Positions 18,901 to 26,185 of a stretch of DNA of 64,000 bases are shown in pieces. The notes beneath the pieces were generated by a model. That model was not told the DNA's origin, searched no databases, and worked only from the letters and a program-made list of their open reading frames with translations. The position numbers were made by a program, and so were the translations under genes. This stretch comes from Synechococcus sp. LA31. GTDB lineage: Bacteria > Cyanobacteriota > Cyanobacteriia > PCC-6307 > Cyanobiaceae. Each line of letters begins with the position of its first letter. The first letter of the stretch is position 1. Location: positions 744,001 through 808,000 of the forward strand of contig NZ_CP075523.1 in the NCBI RefSeq assembly GCF_018502385.1, written 5' to 3'.

Positions 18901-19029
18901 GCTGCTGCCTCGGATGTGCTGTCGGGTTCCATGACCGCCGAGCTGGTCGCGCAGCGTGGCCCGGAGTTTGATGCGGTTCTTGGTGGCGATGGCGCTTTCG
19001 CCATGAACGATTTCATCGCTCTTGCCTAA
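15979..19029 (+). CDS. Secreted GH18 chitinase with two CBM2-like modules
   Basis: A 1016 aa endochitinase candidate hydrolysing beta-1,4-N-acetylglucosamine. Residues 1-260 hold two divergent beta-rich repeats (IIDFDPARDRLDFGD and VEGFDPQMDKLSFLY) resembling calcium-binding regions of type-I-secreted proteins. Two carbohydrate-binding modules of CBM2 type follow at about 261-375 and 401-515. The GH18 barrel runs from about 562 to 985, with the catalytic motif VDFDWE, proton donor E742, preceded by LALGGWT. There is no N-terminal Sec signal, so type I or another export route is inferred. ATG 15979 is chosen; a TTG at 15955 is also in frame. Chitin use has been reported for marine picocyanobacteria. 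Confidence 0.9.
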   Translation: MVLLSGGLDYAVNPSGPDIIDFDPARDRLDFGDTSVHGLILGKLADGSAVIVNPWQESDYQRIFRSDGTALRWDQLTLDNIAPVGNEHLRADIGAVLSWETSVGPIGAAGTVYVRSHEYAVQERVEGFDPQMDKLSFLYLGTRERLSTEDTDEGLLITVQPSQQSVLLVGVNSSELVGRNLEFHFDQIEEDNLEAVFGFQASDLSLVDRTVLLTPEAPDGAITDGYQTRTGSDATSSGLLNSTESASMHASMHEHAMTAMSGPLSLSASGNLYWGGMSGQLTITNTGTTAVEDWQVSFETPHADFKSWAGDAQVEQLANGQYRVTLTPADWNGSIGAGSSVTVDFNAASNGLANSGELTSALFFTDNSTQLTEAISTPALNPPTATIPEPDRDTPVVEGPIGPLSLSASGNLYWGGMSGQLTITNTGTTAVEDWQVSFVTPHADFQSWAGDAQVEQLANGQYRVTLTPADWNGSIGAGSSITVDFNAVSNGLANSGELTSALFFTDDSTQLTESISTPALNPPTDITPEPDLDSPVGDELIPEELAADPVVVQDPGNSFGNGKRMVAYFEEWGIYSRDYLVQDIPVGDLTHINYSFFDVKANGDVTLFDPWAATDKRFTAAEQVTRTFSATAWSELSDEQQQTYSSGQTFTSRSNGDGSVTVSGVPVGWENTDALAGNLGQLDLLSQLHPEINLGLALGGWTLSDEFSLALDDASGRETFTDNLITTLKTYDFFNTVDFDWEYPGGGGLDGNAASSQDGVNFAATLQLLRQKLNLLSRETGEQYEISVATAGGADKLANLNLSGLDPYVDFYNVMAYDFHGGWENSTGHQAAMTADPGGYDVVTAIDQFRQNGVALDKVVLGAPVYTRAWGEVSAGDRYGLGQSGSASAAPGSFEAGNYDQKDLITGIENDSFDLIWDDEAKAAFAYNDSSRLWSSVETAATIAGKAAYVNEADLGGMMFWALSNDAVDDQSLIAAASDVLSGSMTAELVAQRGPEFDAVLGGDGAFAMNDFIALA
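16761..17600 (+). repeat. Tandem 420-base duplication inside the chitinase gene
   Basis: Two units, 16761-17180 and 17181-17600, each encode one CBM2-like module plus a Pro-rich linker (140 residues). Over the first 340 aligned bases I count 13 differences by eye, about 96% identity, far higher than expected for old domain duplication. A recent in-frame duplication, or gene conversion keeping the copies alike, explains it. Confidence 0.9.
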
Positions 19030-19042
19030 CGGGTTCGAGCGA

Positions 19043-20137
19043 TCAGTCGGCGGTCAGGCGCAATAGTGCAGCTTCGGCGCAAAGCCCTGGGCCGAAGGCC
19101 AGCGCCAGGCAGGGTCCGTGGCTGGCGGAGTGGCGGAGTCGTTCGAGAATGAACAGGATCGTGGCACTCGACATGTTGCCGTGCTCATGCAGCACGGCTC
19201 TGGAACACTCGAGTTGATCTGGTTTCAATCCCAGCGCCTCGCCACAGGCCGACAGGATTCGAGGGCCGCCTGGATGCATGGCCCAGCTTGTGATCGCCGC
19301 TGGATCGAGCCCCCTAGGGCTCAGCCAGTTGTCCAACCAGGGGCGAAGGGCAACGGCCACGGTTTGCGGAACCCGTGGCGAAAGGCCCATGGAAAAGCCG
19401 TGGTCGTCGATTCGCCAATGCATCAGATCGGCCGTGCCGGGAATCACGGTGGAGCCGTTGGCCTCCAGAACCAGAGCGGGCTTTGGCCCCGACCGTTCAG
19501 CGGAGGCCACCACGGCGGCAGCCCCATCTGCAAACAGGGCGTTAGCCACAACCTGCTCAGGATTGCCGTCGTATTGAAGATGCAGGCTGCAGAGCTCCAC
19601 GCAACAGATCAGCACCACGGCATCGGTATCCGACTCGGCGAAGGCACGCGCCACGCGGAGCCCATTGAGAGCGCCATGGCAGCCCATAAAACCAACATGG
19701 GTTCGCTGCACCCCAGGCGTCAGTCCCAGCTGATCGATCAACGCCAGATCAACGCCTGGAGCATCGAAGCCGGTGCAGCAGACCGTCACCAGATGAGTGA
19801 CGGCTCCCACCGGCAGGGCTGCATCGGCAAGGGCGGCGCGACATGCTTTCAGTGCCAGGCCTGCGGCTTGGTCATGAAAGACCCGCATCCGCTCAGCCGT
19901 GGATGGGCTGCTGTGGCCGTAGAAGGGCACACGGTCGAGAAACGAGGGCTCACCCTGGTCTTCGGCGATCAGCACACTGCTTCGGCTGCGCACGCCACTG
20001 CGTTGGTGGATGCGGTGCAACAGCGGCAATGGCGTGCTCGCCGCGTCGCTGACGTGGCCGGACAGGACGACCGCGTCATCGAGGCTGACGCTGCCAGGGG
20101 GAACAGCTGTGCCGATGCCGTGCAGGGTCAAAGGCAT
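19043..20137 (-). CDS. Type III polyketide synthase (chalcone-synthase family)
   Basis: A 364 aa homodimeric ketosynthase that extends an acyl-CoA starter with malonyl-CoA and cyclises it to a resorcinol, pyrone or phloroglucinol. The catalytic triad is intact: C153 in GFMGCHGAL, H288 in WAMHPGGPRI and N321 in EHGNMSSAT. The Thr/Phe gatekeepers are not assignable by eye. The ATG at 20137 lies inside the end of the FAD-enzyme gene (10-base overlap), so this is the last gene of a methyltransferase / FAD oxidoreductase / PKS operon. Streptomyces srsABC combines the same three activities for methylated alkylresorcinol quinones. The product here is unknown. Confidence 0.9.
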   Translation of the reverse strand: MPLTLHGIGTAVPPGSVSLDDAVVLSGHVSDAASTPLPLLHRIHQRSGVRSRSSVLIAEDQGEPSFLDRVPFYGHSSPSTAERMRVFHDQAAGLALKACRAALADAALPVGAVTHLVTVCCTGFDAPGVDLALIDQLGLTPGVQRTHVGFMGCHGALNGLRVARAFAESDTDAVVLICCVELCSLHLQYDGNPEQVVANALFADGAAAVVASAERSGPKPALVLEANGSTVIPGTADLMHWRIDDHGFSMGLSPRVPQTVAVALRPWLDNWLSPRGLDPAAITSWAMHPGGPRILSACGEALGLKPDQLECSRAVLHEHGNMSSATILFILERLRHSASHGPCLALAFGPGLCAEAALLRLTAD

Positions 20138-21279
20138 GGGTAGAGGTCCGCTGTGGGCAGCTGCACATGATTGAGTCTGGCCACGATTCGCTCGGGCAGC
20201 TGCGGCCATCGCCTGCAGAGGCTGAACAGCCCCTCGGTGAGCATGGGACGACGCAGCACTGATGCGAGGGAACGGCAGATCCGTTGGCGGCGCACAACCA
20301 GTCGTTCGAGGGTTTGCTGCCAGCGCTGCTGGAGATCAGGGGACCAGTCGGCCTGCGCCTCGATCACGAAGGGGGCGGCAGCCGCCCCGGCCGTGAGCGC
20401 CCATGCCATCCCCTCACCTGTGAATGGCTCGACATAACCTGCCGCATCGCCGATCAGAAGACAGCGAGAGGTCGCCAGCGCGGGTGGACGGCGTGTCAGC
20501 GCAGGGGTGAGCTGCCAGCGGGAGTTCATGAGATCCGTTGGCAGTTCAAATCCGGCTGAACAGATCAAAGAACTGGCGGCTGCAGCAGCACCTCCTCGGG
20601 CGCGGAGGAGTGAGCGATCAAAAGCGGCCGCGAGGTTGAGAGCACCGTCCTCTCGCCGGACCAGGCCGACATAGCCACCGGATCCCACCGCCATATGAAT
20701 CACGCTCTCGGCGTAGGCGTGTGCCGCTGCAGGCAGAACACAGCCGGCACCGATCCGCGACGCGCCGGTATGACCCAACGAGCGTTGCTCGGGGATGCAT
20801 TGGTTGACGAGTCCTGCAGCTACCAGCACCACCCTCGCCTGCACCACTTCAGACGATCCACCCGAGGTCGAAAGCAGGCGAACGGAACGGGCGTTCAGGC
20901 CCACGTCCTCAAGCTGTCCGCGCGTTTGGAAGCGAACCGTCGCGCCTGCCTGCGACGCGGCCTGCAGCAGAGCCTGATCGAAACGCTCGCGGGAGAGCAC
21001 CCAGCCCCCGGATAACGACAGATCGGCGTTTCGACCATTGAGTCCGATGCGCAGTCGCCGAAGTGGATGAGCACCGCACCGTTCCATCAGATCACCCTGC
21101 CCAACGGCGTCTAGGACCGCCTGCGCCTGGGCGTTGAAACAGCAACCACACACTTTCCAACGCGGAAAGGAACGTTGTTCCACGACGAGAACATTCAGAC
21201 CCTTTCGGGCGCAATCGAGCGCGGCCAGCCCACCGGACACGCCGGCTCCGATCACCACCACATCCCAGATCATGGCCAT
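20128..21279 (-). CDS. FAD-dependent oxidoreductase of a PKS operon (geranylgeranyl-reductase-like)
   Basis: A 383 aa flavoprotein. The Rossmann motif is at the N-terminus (VVVIGAGVSGGLAALDCARKG), followed by VVEQRSFPRWKVCG, which is characteristic of the geranylgeranyl reductase / aromatic hydroxylase group. The second FAD motif is CLLIGDAAGYVEPFTGEGMAWAL (about residues 272-294). Likely a hydroxylase or reductase acting on the polyketide product. Start ATG 21279 overlaps the methyltransferase stop by one base; GTG 21282 is the alternative. Both ends overlap neighbours, so expression is coupled with them. Confidence 0.85.
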   Translation of the reverse strand: MAMIWDVVVIGAGVSGGLAALDCARKGLNVLVVEQRSFPRWKVCGCCFNAQAQAVLDAVGQGDLMERCGAHPLRRLRIGLNGRNADLSLSGGWVLSRERFDQALLQAASQAGATVRFQTRGQLEDVGLNARSVRLLSTSGGSSEVVQARVVLVAAGLVNQCIPEQRSLGHTGASRIGAGCVLPAAAHAYAESVIHMAVGSGGYVGLVRREDGALNLAAAFDRSLLRARGGAAAAASSLICSAGFELPTDLMNSRWQLTPALTRRPPALATSRCLLIGDAAGYVEPFTGEGMAWALTAGAAAAPFVIEAQADWSPDLQQRWQQTLERLVVRRQRICRSLASVLRRPMLTEGLFSLCRRWPQLPERIVARLNHVQLPTADLYPCL

Positions 21280-21998
21280 CACGCCGAAGGACTCCAGGTC
21301 AAGCGCTGTCGCTCTGGCCAGAACCGCACGAGACGGGCTGTGCTCAGGCCCGCCTGTTCAGCAAGGCGGCGCAGCTCTGCCGGCGTGAAGGCAGCCCGCA
21401 CGGAGAGTGGCCCATCGGTGTGGACAACCCAGGATCGGCTGAGCAGTCGCGTACCACTCCAGGCGAGCGCGTAACCCAATCTGCTGCGGATCAGGTCATC
21501 CACTACCACAAGCCGCCGCGCCCTGGCGGCCATCACCCGCAGCAGCTTCACCACATCACCATCGTCGAGATGATGGGCGAACAATGTGCAATAGACCACA
21601 TCAACCCTTTCGGGCCCAGGATCCTCGAGCGCATCGGCAACGAAAAACTCCACCGCTGATGCCCTCTGGAGAGCGTTGCTTCGCGCAATGCGGATGGCCT
21701 CTGGATTGAGATCGCAGGCGCGGATCGTGAGCTGTAACCCTCGCCGGCTGGCCATCCGCTCCAGATCAATGGCGGTATCACCACCACCACAGGCCAGCTC
21801 TAGAACACTGAGGGGAGCATGATCCTCAAGTGCAGGCAGTGCCAGAAGCGATGAGAACACGCCGGCAGAACTGCGACTGATCGCATTGATCCGACGCAGA
21901 CCGTGCAGGGCGCGTTGGTGATCAGCCGGATCCAGTCCCGGCTGATCCATCACTTCAGGCTGACGATCGCGATGATGCAATGCCTGGCCCCAGCTCAT
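21279..21998 (-). CDS. SAM-dependent methyltransferase of the PKS operon
   Basis: A 239 aa class I methyltransferase. Motif I VLELACGGGDTAIDL (about residues 63-77) binds S-adenosylmethionine; later motifs CDLNPEAI and VDVVYCTLFAHHL follow in order. It is the first gene of the operon, starting at ATG 21998. The type-11-like fold and context suggest O- or C-methylation of a phenolic polyketide or quinone. The 74 bases between it and the next upstream gene on the same strand leave room for a promoter. Confidence 0.85.
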   Translation of the reverse strand: MSWGQALHHRDRQPEVMDQPGLDPADHQRALHGLRRINAISRSSAGVFSSLLALPALEDHAPLSVLELACGGGDTAIDLERMASRRGLQLTIRACDLNPEAIRIARSNALQRASAVEFFVADALEDPGPERVDVVYCTLFAHHLDDGDVVKLLRVMAARARRLVVVDDLIRSRLGYALAWSGTRLLSRSWVVHTDGPLSVRAAFTPAELRRLAEQAGLSTARLVRFWPERQRLTWSPSA

Positions 21999-22072
21999 GC
22001 AATTTCCAGGTGATGAATTAGCGGTGTGTAGGCAGTGATCATCCTAATTCAGCTGCCGCTGAGCATGACCAA

Positions 22073-22522
22073 TCACGAATCGAGGCGTATGGGTGCTGAT
22101 CCAGGCAGAAGGTGAAAAAATCTCGTGAGATACAAGACAAAACAAAGCGTGCCATCAGCTCGCCTCTCGATGACCCACTCCTCTCCAACCACAGCTTTAA
22201 TCACGCTGCAGTCCGAGGCAGGATTGCCGCGATAGCGAGCTTGCCAATACACGGTGCCTAAGGCTTGAACGCGCCAGGGATTAGCACACAGGGTTGTGAG
22301 CTTGAAATCACCCATCTGATGCGATTCATCGGTCCATCGTCGATGCAGTAATCGGTGATACTCTAGAGAGAACGCTGTACCATCAGGCGCATGAATGCGC
22401 GCTTCGGAATCAGAGAACAGCCTGGAAAGGGTGATAGGTGATTCATCGGATGCGACGCCACGGAACCAGACATCTGCAAGAGCTAAGACTTCTTCCAGCG
22501 TGATGCAATGGGGATCCGACAC
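22073..22522 (-). CDS. SnoaL/NTF2-like protein of unknown function
   Basis: A 149 aa soluble protein beginning MSDPHCITLEEVLALADVWFRG, with a central beta-rich stretch (ARIHAPDGTAFSLEYHRLLHRRWTD) and a late VEREW-like strand region (VVGEEWVIERR). Layout and length resemble NTF2-like folds, common in accessory enzymes of polyketide pathways, but no decisive motif is seen. It lies 74 bases upstream of the methyltransferase on the same strand and may belong to that operon. Base composition is lower in GC than its neighbours. Confidence 0.5.
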   Translation of the reverse strand: MSDPHCITLEEVLALADVWFRGVASDESPITLSRLFSDSEARIHAPDGTAFSLEYHRLLHRRWTDESHQMGDFKLTTLCANPWRVQALGTVYWQARYRGNPASDCSVIKAVVGEEWVIERRADGTLCFVLYLTRFFHLLPGSAPIRLDS

Positions 22523-22579
22523 GGATGAAACACCTATGGTGTTACTGCCACATCACACTAGCCACAAGTTCGTCGTCGT

Positions 22580-23395
22580 TCAGCGCCGCCCGTTCACGAT
22601 CACCGACTGACCACCAGCCTGGGCGGAACTTGGTAGAGCAGGCACAACAGAAGTTTGGCCATCCCACTTATCGAGGAACAACTTGTACAGCACCTGGTCG
22701 TCGAGGCTGGAATTGAGTGTTTCATAACGCTTGGCCTCTTGTTCCGCGATCAGCACCTCCGTTTGCGCCCGAAGTAGCTGCTGTTCAGCGATCTGCTTTT
22801 GCTCAATGGCGGCGCGGTATTCCTCCGCGATTTGCAGACCCGTGAGGTCAAGACCTTGAACTGTGACGTAATCGAACTTACGGAGTTCATCGGCAACCTT
22901 CTCCTGCACCAGCTCGGAGATGGAGTTCCACTCTGTGGCAATGGTGACGAGCTCGTATTGCGAAAAGACCGATTTGAGAGCCTTCAATAGCGACGGTTGG
23001 ATGACACGTGGATAGATTTGCTGATCGTCGGTGGCGATCGTTTCGTAAATCCGCCCGGCTTCGGTCGACTTCATGGCGTACTTCACCGTTGCAGTGGCCT
23101 GAATGACTTGCAGGTCTTTGGTGAGGGTGGAGAACTGTTCGGGGCGCACCTGCGTTCGCACATCAAACAATGAGGTGTTCTGCACCAGAGGAGCTTTGAT
23201 GTTGGCACCAGGGTTGCGCGGTAAACCGGTGACTTTCCCCAAGGTGGTGACCACCGCCACATTGCCTGCGGGAACGATGAACACGGTTTGGCTCAGCAGA
23301 ATTGCTAAGCCCAGAGCAATCGCAATGATCAGGCTAAGGGACGCGCTCGGCCCCTCTGGACTGCCGGCGGATCGAAGGGGCGACTGCATGGCCAT
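22580..23395 (-). CDS. Prohibitin / SPFH (Band 7) family membrane protein
   Basis: A 271 aa protein with one N-terminal transmembrane helix (about residues 20-42, SLIIAIALGLAILLSQTVFIVPAG), then an SPFH domain (VAVVTTLGKVTG...NIKAPLVQNTSLFDVRTQV to about 170) and a coiled coil (AIEQKQIAEQQLLRAQTEVLIAEQEAKRYE, about 190-225). Prohibitins form large membrane rings that modulate FtsH proteases and membrane organisation. The start could be 23413, 23395 or 23389; ATG 23395 is used. It is a single gene, with 57 bases separating it from the NTF2-like gene downstream. Confidence 0.85.
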   Translation of the reverse strand: MAMQSPLRSAGSPEGPSASLSLIIAIALGLAILLSQTVFIVPAGNVAVVTTLGKVTGLPRNPGANIKAPLVQNTSLFDVRTQVRPEQFSTLTKDLQVIQATATVKYAMKSTEAGRIYETIATDDQQIYPRVIQPSLLKALKSVFSQYELVTIATEWNSISELVQEKVADELRKFDYVTVQGLDLTGLQIAEEYRAAIEQKQIAEQQLLRAQTEVLIAEQEAKRYETLNSSLDDQVLYKLFLDKWDGQTSVVPALPSSAQAGGQSVIVNGRR

Positions 23396-23746
23396 CACTA
23401 GAGCGTTCAACAATCCTAGGAAGGTTGATGGCTGATCGAGGCCTCAAGATTGCGGTTTTGAAGCGATAGGTAGTGAATCACGCGTTCAAGTCTGGCGGCC
23501 ACAACGTGCGACCTACAATCTTCAGGCTGACCCCATTGCGCACCGAGATACATAGGGGCCTCCAATTGATGCTGTGATGTCTTTGCACTTCCTCATCATT
23601 TACTCGTTTTGTTCCCAACCCCAAGAGAGCAGGCTCTCAATCACTGAGTTTGGCAATAAACTCAGTGGAGATGGCGACCTACCCTGCTCTTAGACTTCCA
23701 CAAATGATGACAAGTCTGAGCTCAAGTAAACAAGCAGCTCAGCGAG
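23396..23746. other. 351-base intergenic region with two hairpins
   Basis: No gene is seen. Two adjacent inverted repeats stand out: 23624-23637 (GAGAGC-AG-GCTCTC) and 23642-23667 (10-base perfect arms, six-base loop). Neither is followed by a T run on either strand, so they are not standard terminators. Confidence 0.55.
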
Positions 23747-24838
23747 TTAAGACTCATCACTGACGAAACAATGACTCACAAAGGGAGATGTCATGGCTCG
23801 CAACAGGGCGCTGTAGCTGAGCTGATAGCGCTGTTCATCACCAACCTGTGGCCTCACACCCTGGCATCCCACAATCAGATGATCACTGGAGGCGCCGTGG
23901 ATAAGGACACCATTGGGTGGGCTCAACCCTTGTGGGTCAACGTCCTGTTCGCCCAGCGCTAGCAGCACCCGATGTTCATAACCTGGCGCGGCTGATGTTG
24001 GCTTTGGCTCTGGCTCTGGAACTGCTGCCGCAAAGCTTGTGCGTTGGCGTTCGCCCCAGGGTTGGTTTGGTTTCAGCTTGGCTTCGATCACTTCAGCCAC
24101 CAACGTGATGGCATTGGTGAACAGGCCCGGGATGGCTGTGCGCCTGAGGGGTTCTCGGCCGAGCAGCAGGGCCTCTCCCAGGCGCAAGTGATTGAGGCGT
24201 CCGGGTTCTCCTCCGGCGGCCAACCAGGGCAAATTGGCAGAATTTCCGCCCGAGCACCAGGGCAAATGCAGGCCAAAGCGACGCTCCAGGGCGTTCGTGA
24301 GCCGGGAGAGTTCAGCCATGTTCAGCGCATCGGGGACAACCCCGTGCTGACAGCCCAGATTGGTGCCGATTCCCATCAACTGCAGATTGGGCAGGGCCAG
24401 GGTCTGTTGCGCCATCGCTTCGAGATCGTGAGCCAGGATTCCTTCCCGCAAGTCGCCCAGCTCCACCATCAGCAACACCCCATGGCAAAGCCCTTGGCGC
24501 TGGGCCGCTGCAGACAAGGCCTGCAGCACGCTCAATTCGCTTTTGCAGCTGATGGCCGCGTGGGCCACCACGCGTTCCACCTGGCTGAGCATGGGGGAGC
24601 GGATCAAGAGCATGGGCACGCCAACCCCAGCCGCTGTAAGGCCTTCGATGCTCTCGATTCGGGATTCACCAATCGTGGCCACCCCCGCATCCACCCAGGT
24701 GTGCACGATTTCAGGAAGGCCCAGCGTCGCCTTACTCACACCCGTCACTGCAATCCCCTGCAGGGCAAGACGGTCCACCAAGGTTTTGGCGTTGTGGTGC
24801 AGTCGCCCGAGATGGATCTCGAGCCGCGGTGCACTCAC
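23747..24838 (-). CDS. PLP-dependent racemase, alanine/ornithine-racemase type
   Basis: A 363 aa protein with the N-terminal PLP barrel of alanine racemases. The PLP lysine is probably K36 (VTGVSKATLG), followed by WVDAGVATIGESRIESIEGL and the ELGDLREGI segment typical of the ornithine-racemase/YhfX subgroup. Substrate cannot be told; a D-amino acid is likely. Residues about 265-285 form a Pro/Glu-rich insert (VPEPEPKPTSAAP). The GTG start overlaps the stop of the DUF1611 gene by four bases (GTGA), so the two are coupled and presumably act in sequence. Confidence 0.75.
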   Translation of the reverse strand: MSAPRLEIHLGRLHHNAKTLVDRLALQGIAVTGVSKATLGLPEIVHTWVDAGVATIGESRIESIEGLTAAGVGVPMLLIRSPMLSQVERVVAHAAISCKSELSVLQALSAAAQRQGLCHGVLLMVELGDLREGILAHDLEAMAQQTLALPNLQLMGIGTNLGCQHGVVPDALNMAELSRLTNALERRFGLHLPWCSGGNSANLPWLAAGGEPGRLNHLRLGEALLLGREPLRRTAIPGLFTNAITLVAEVIEAKLKPNQPWGERQRTSFAAAVPEPEPKPTSAAPGYEHRVLLALGEQDVDPQGLSPPNGVLIHGASSDHLIVGCQGVRPQVGDEQRYQLSYSALLRAMTSPFVSHCFVSDES

Positions 24839-25980
24839 GCGCTCAGCAGTCGTTCAACGCTGAGTTGCGGGAAGGCACGCACCACCATCGACACCAGGTT
24901 GGATCCGGGGCGACTGACTGCATCGGTCACCGGAATGGCGAGCTCGGCCTCGTAGAGGGCGATGGCGGCTGTGAGTTCAGCATCATTCATGCCTTCATGG
25001 TTAATGGTGAGACCGATCACACGGGTGGGCGCAAAGGCCTCAATCAGCCGAATTTCACTGGCTGGTGAAGGCATCGGTAGAAAGGGAAAATCACTCAGAT
25101 GCCGTCGAGCCGGCGCATGCTGCAGGATCACGGCCTGGGGCTGAGATCCGCGCAGGATGAAACTCGAGGAGAGGTAGGCGGGGTGGCTTAGAGCACCTTG
25201 GCCCTCGATCACGATCACGTCTGGCTGCTCACTCTCGTAGGCCTCCACAACCGCCGCCTCAACCTCGCCAGAGCAAAACTGCGATGGGATGGCGTCAAGG
25301 GGAACGCCAAAGCGCCCCCCCTGGATCAGCCCTGTCTGGCCAGTGCTCACCAGCACTGCGTTGATGCCATGAGCTTGTAGCGCCTGCACAAGCAGGGTTG
25401 CGGTGGTGCGTTTCCCGATCGCGCCATCGGTGCCCAGCACAGCGATGCGCAGGCAGCACGCCCGGCTGATCGAACCATTGAACAGCTTGAGATCTTTGAG
25501 TGGAGCCGGTCGTCGCACATCCCGGATCGTGACCTGATGGCGGGCAGCTACTGCCACAAACTCAGGATCGTCCGTCAGAAATTCGCGCATGCCACTCACA
25601 AGATTGAGGCCTGCGGCCATCGCATGTCGCAACACCTGCCGATCCTCCGCTCGGTAGAGGCCGTCGGCAGGGGCCATTCCGTAGATGAAGGTGTCTGGAG
25701 CGTCGCCGGGCAGATCTTGGGCTTCCTCCAGGCTGCAAACAATGGGTATGCCGCTGAACACGCCATCAAGCAACAGGCCAGCATCCATTCCGGCGCAGTC
25801 ACTATCAATCACAGCGCGAATTGTGTAGGCCTCACAGTGACGAACCAACCCGTGGGCTGTTTTGCCGTCGAGTCCAGCGAAATGACCTTCGCAGTAAACG
25901 ATGGCCGCTGGGCGCACGGTTGGGATCAACCGGTGCGTAGCGATGGGATTCAGGTCAACGACCTGAGTTGGAAATGCCAA
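24835..25980 (-). CDS. DUF1611 (DgcN-like) family protein
   Basis: A 381 aa protein with the DUF1611 layout: N-terminal Rossmann-like domain (about 20-140), then a P-loop NTPase-like domain with VLGTDGAIGKRTTATLLVQAL (about 184-204) and VIVIEGQGALSHP (about 253-265). DgcN, a member of this family in marine Proteobacteria, has been described as a D-glutamate N-acetyltransferase; other cyanobacterial members lie next to dipeptide epimerases. Here it is coupled to a PLP racemase, which again points to D-amino-acid or murein-peptide metabolism. The exact reaction is not provable from sequence. Confidence 0.8.
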   Translation of the reverse strand: MAFPTQVVDLNPIATHRLIPTVRPAAIVYCEGHFAGLDGKTAHGLVRHCEAYTIRAVIDSDCAGMDAGLLLDGVFSGIPIVCSLEEAQDLPGDAPDTFIYGMAPADGLYRAEDRQVLRHAMAAGLNLVSGMREFLTDDPEFVAVAARHQVTIRDVRRPAPLKDLKLFNGSISRACCLRIAVLGTDGAIGKRTTATLLVQALQAHGINAVLVSTGQTGLIQGGRFGVPLDAIPSQFCSGEVEAAVVEAYESEQPDVIVIEGQGALSHPAYLSSSFILRGSQPQAVILQHAPARRHLSDFPFLPMPSPASEIRLIEAFAPTRVIGLTINHEGMNDAELTAAIALYEAELAIPVTDAVSRPGSNLVSMVVRAFPQLSVERLLSA

Positions 25981-26185
25981 AAAAGCCAGACCACTCCGGC
26001 AGCACAGTCGTGGCGGCTGGATGGCGTGGGTGCTTCAAATCTAGGCGGGATTGTCTTCAGAAGGGGGTCATGATCTTGCGCTCGCTGGCCAGGACAATGT
26101 CTCACGGGTGGGCGTCATGACGGCGGGTGCAAGGTCCGCACTCTGGTGCTAAACAGTGCTTGGGCTTGGACGCACGAGCTGAGTC

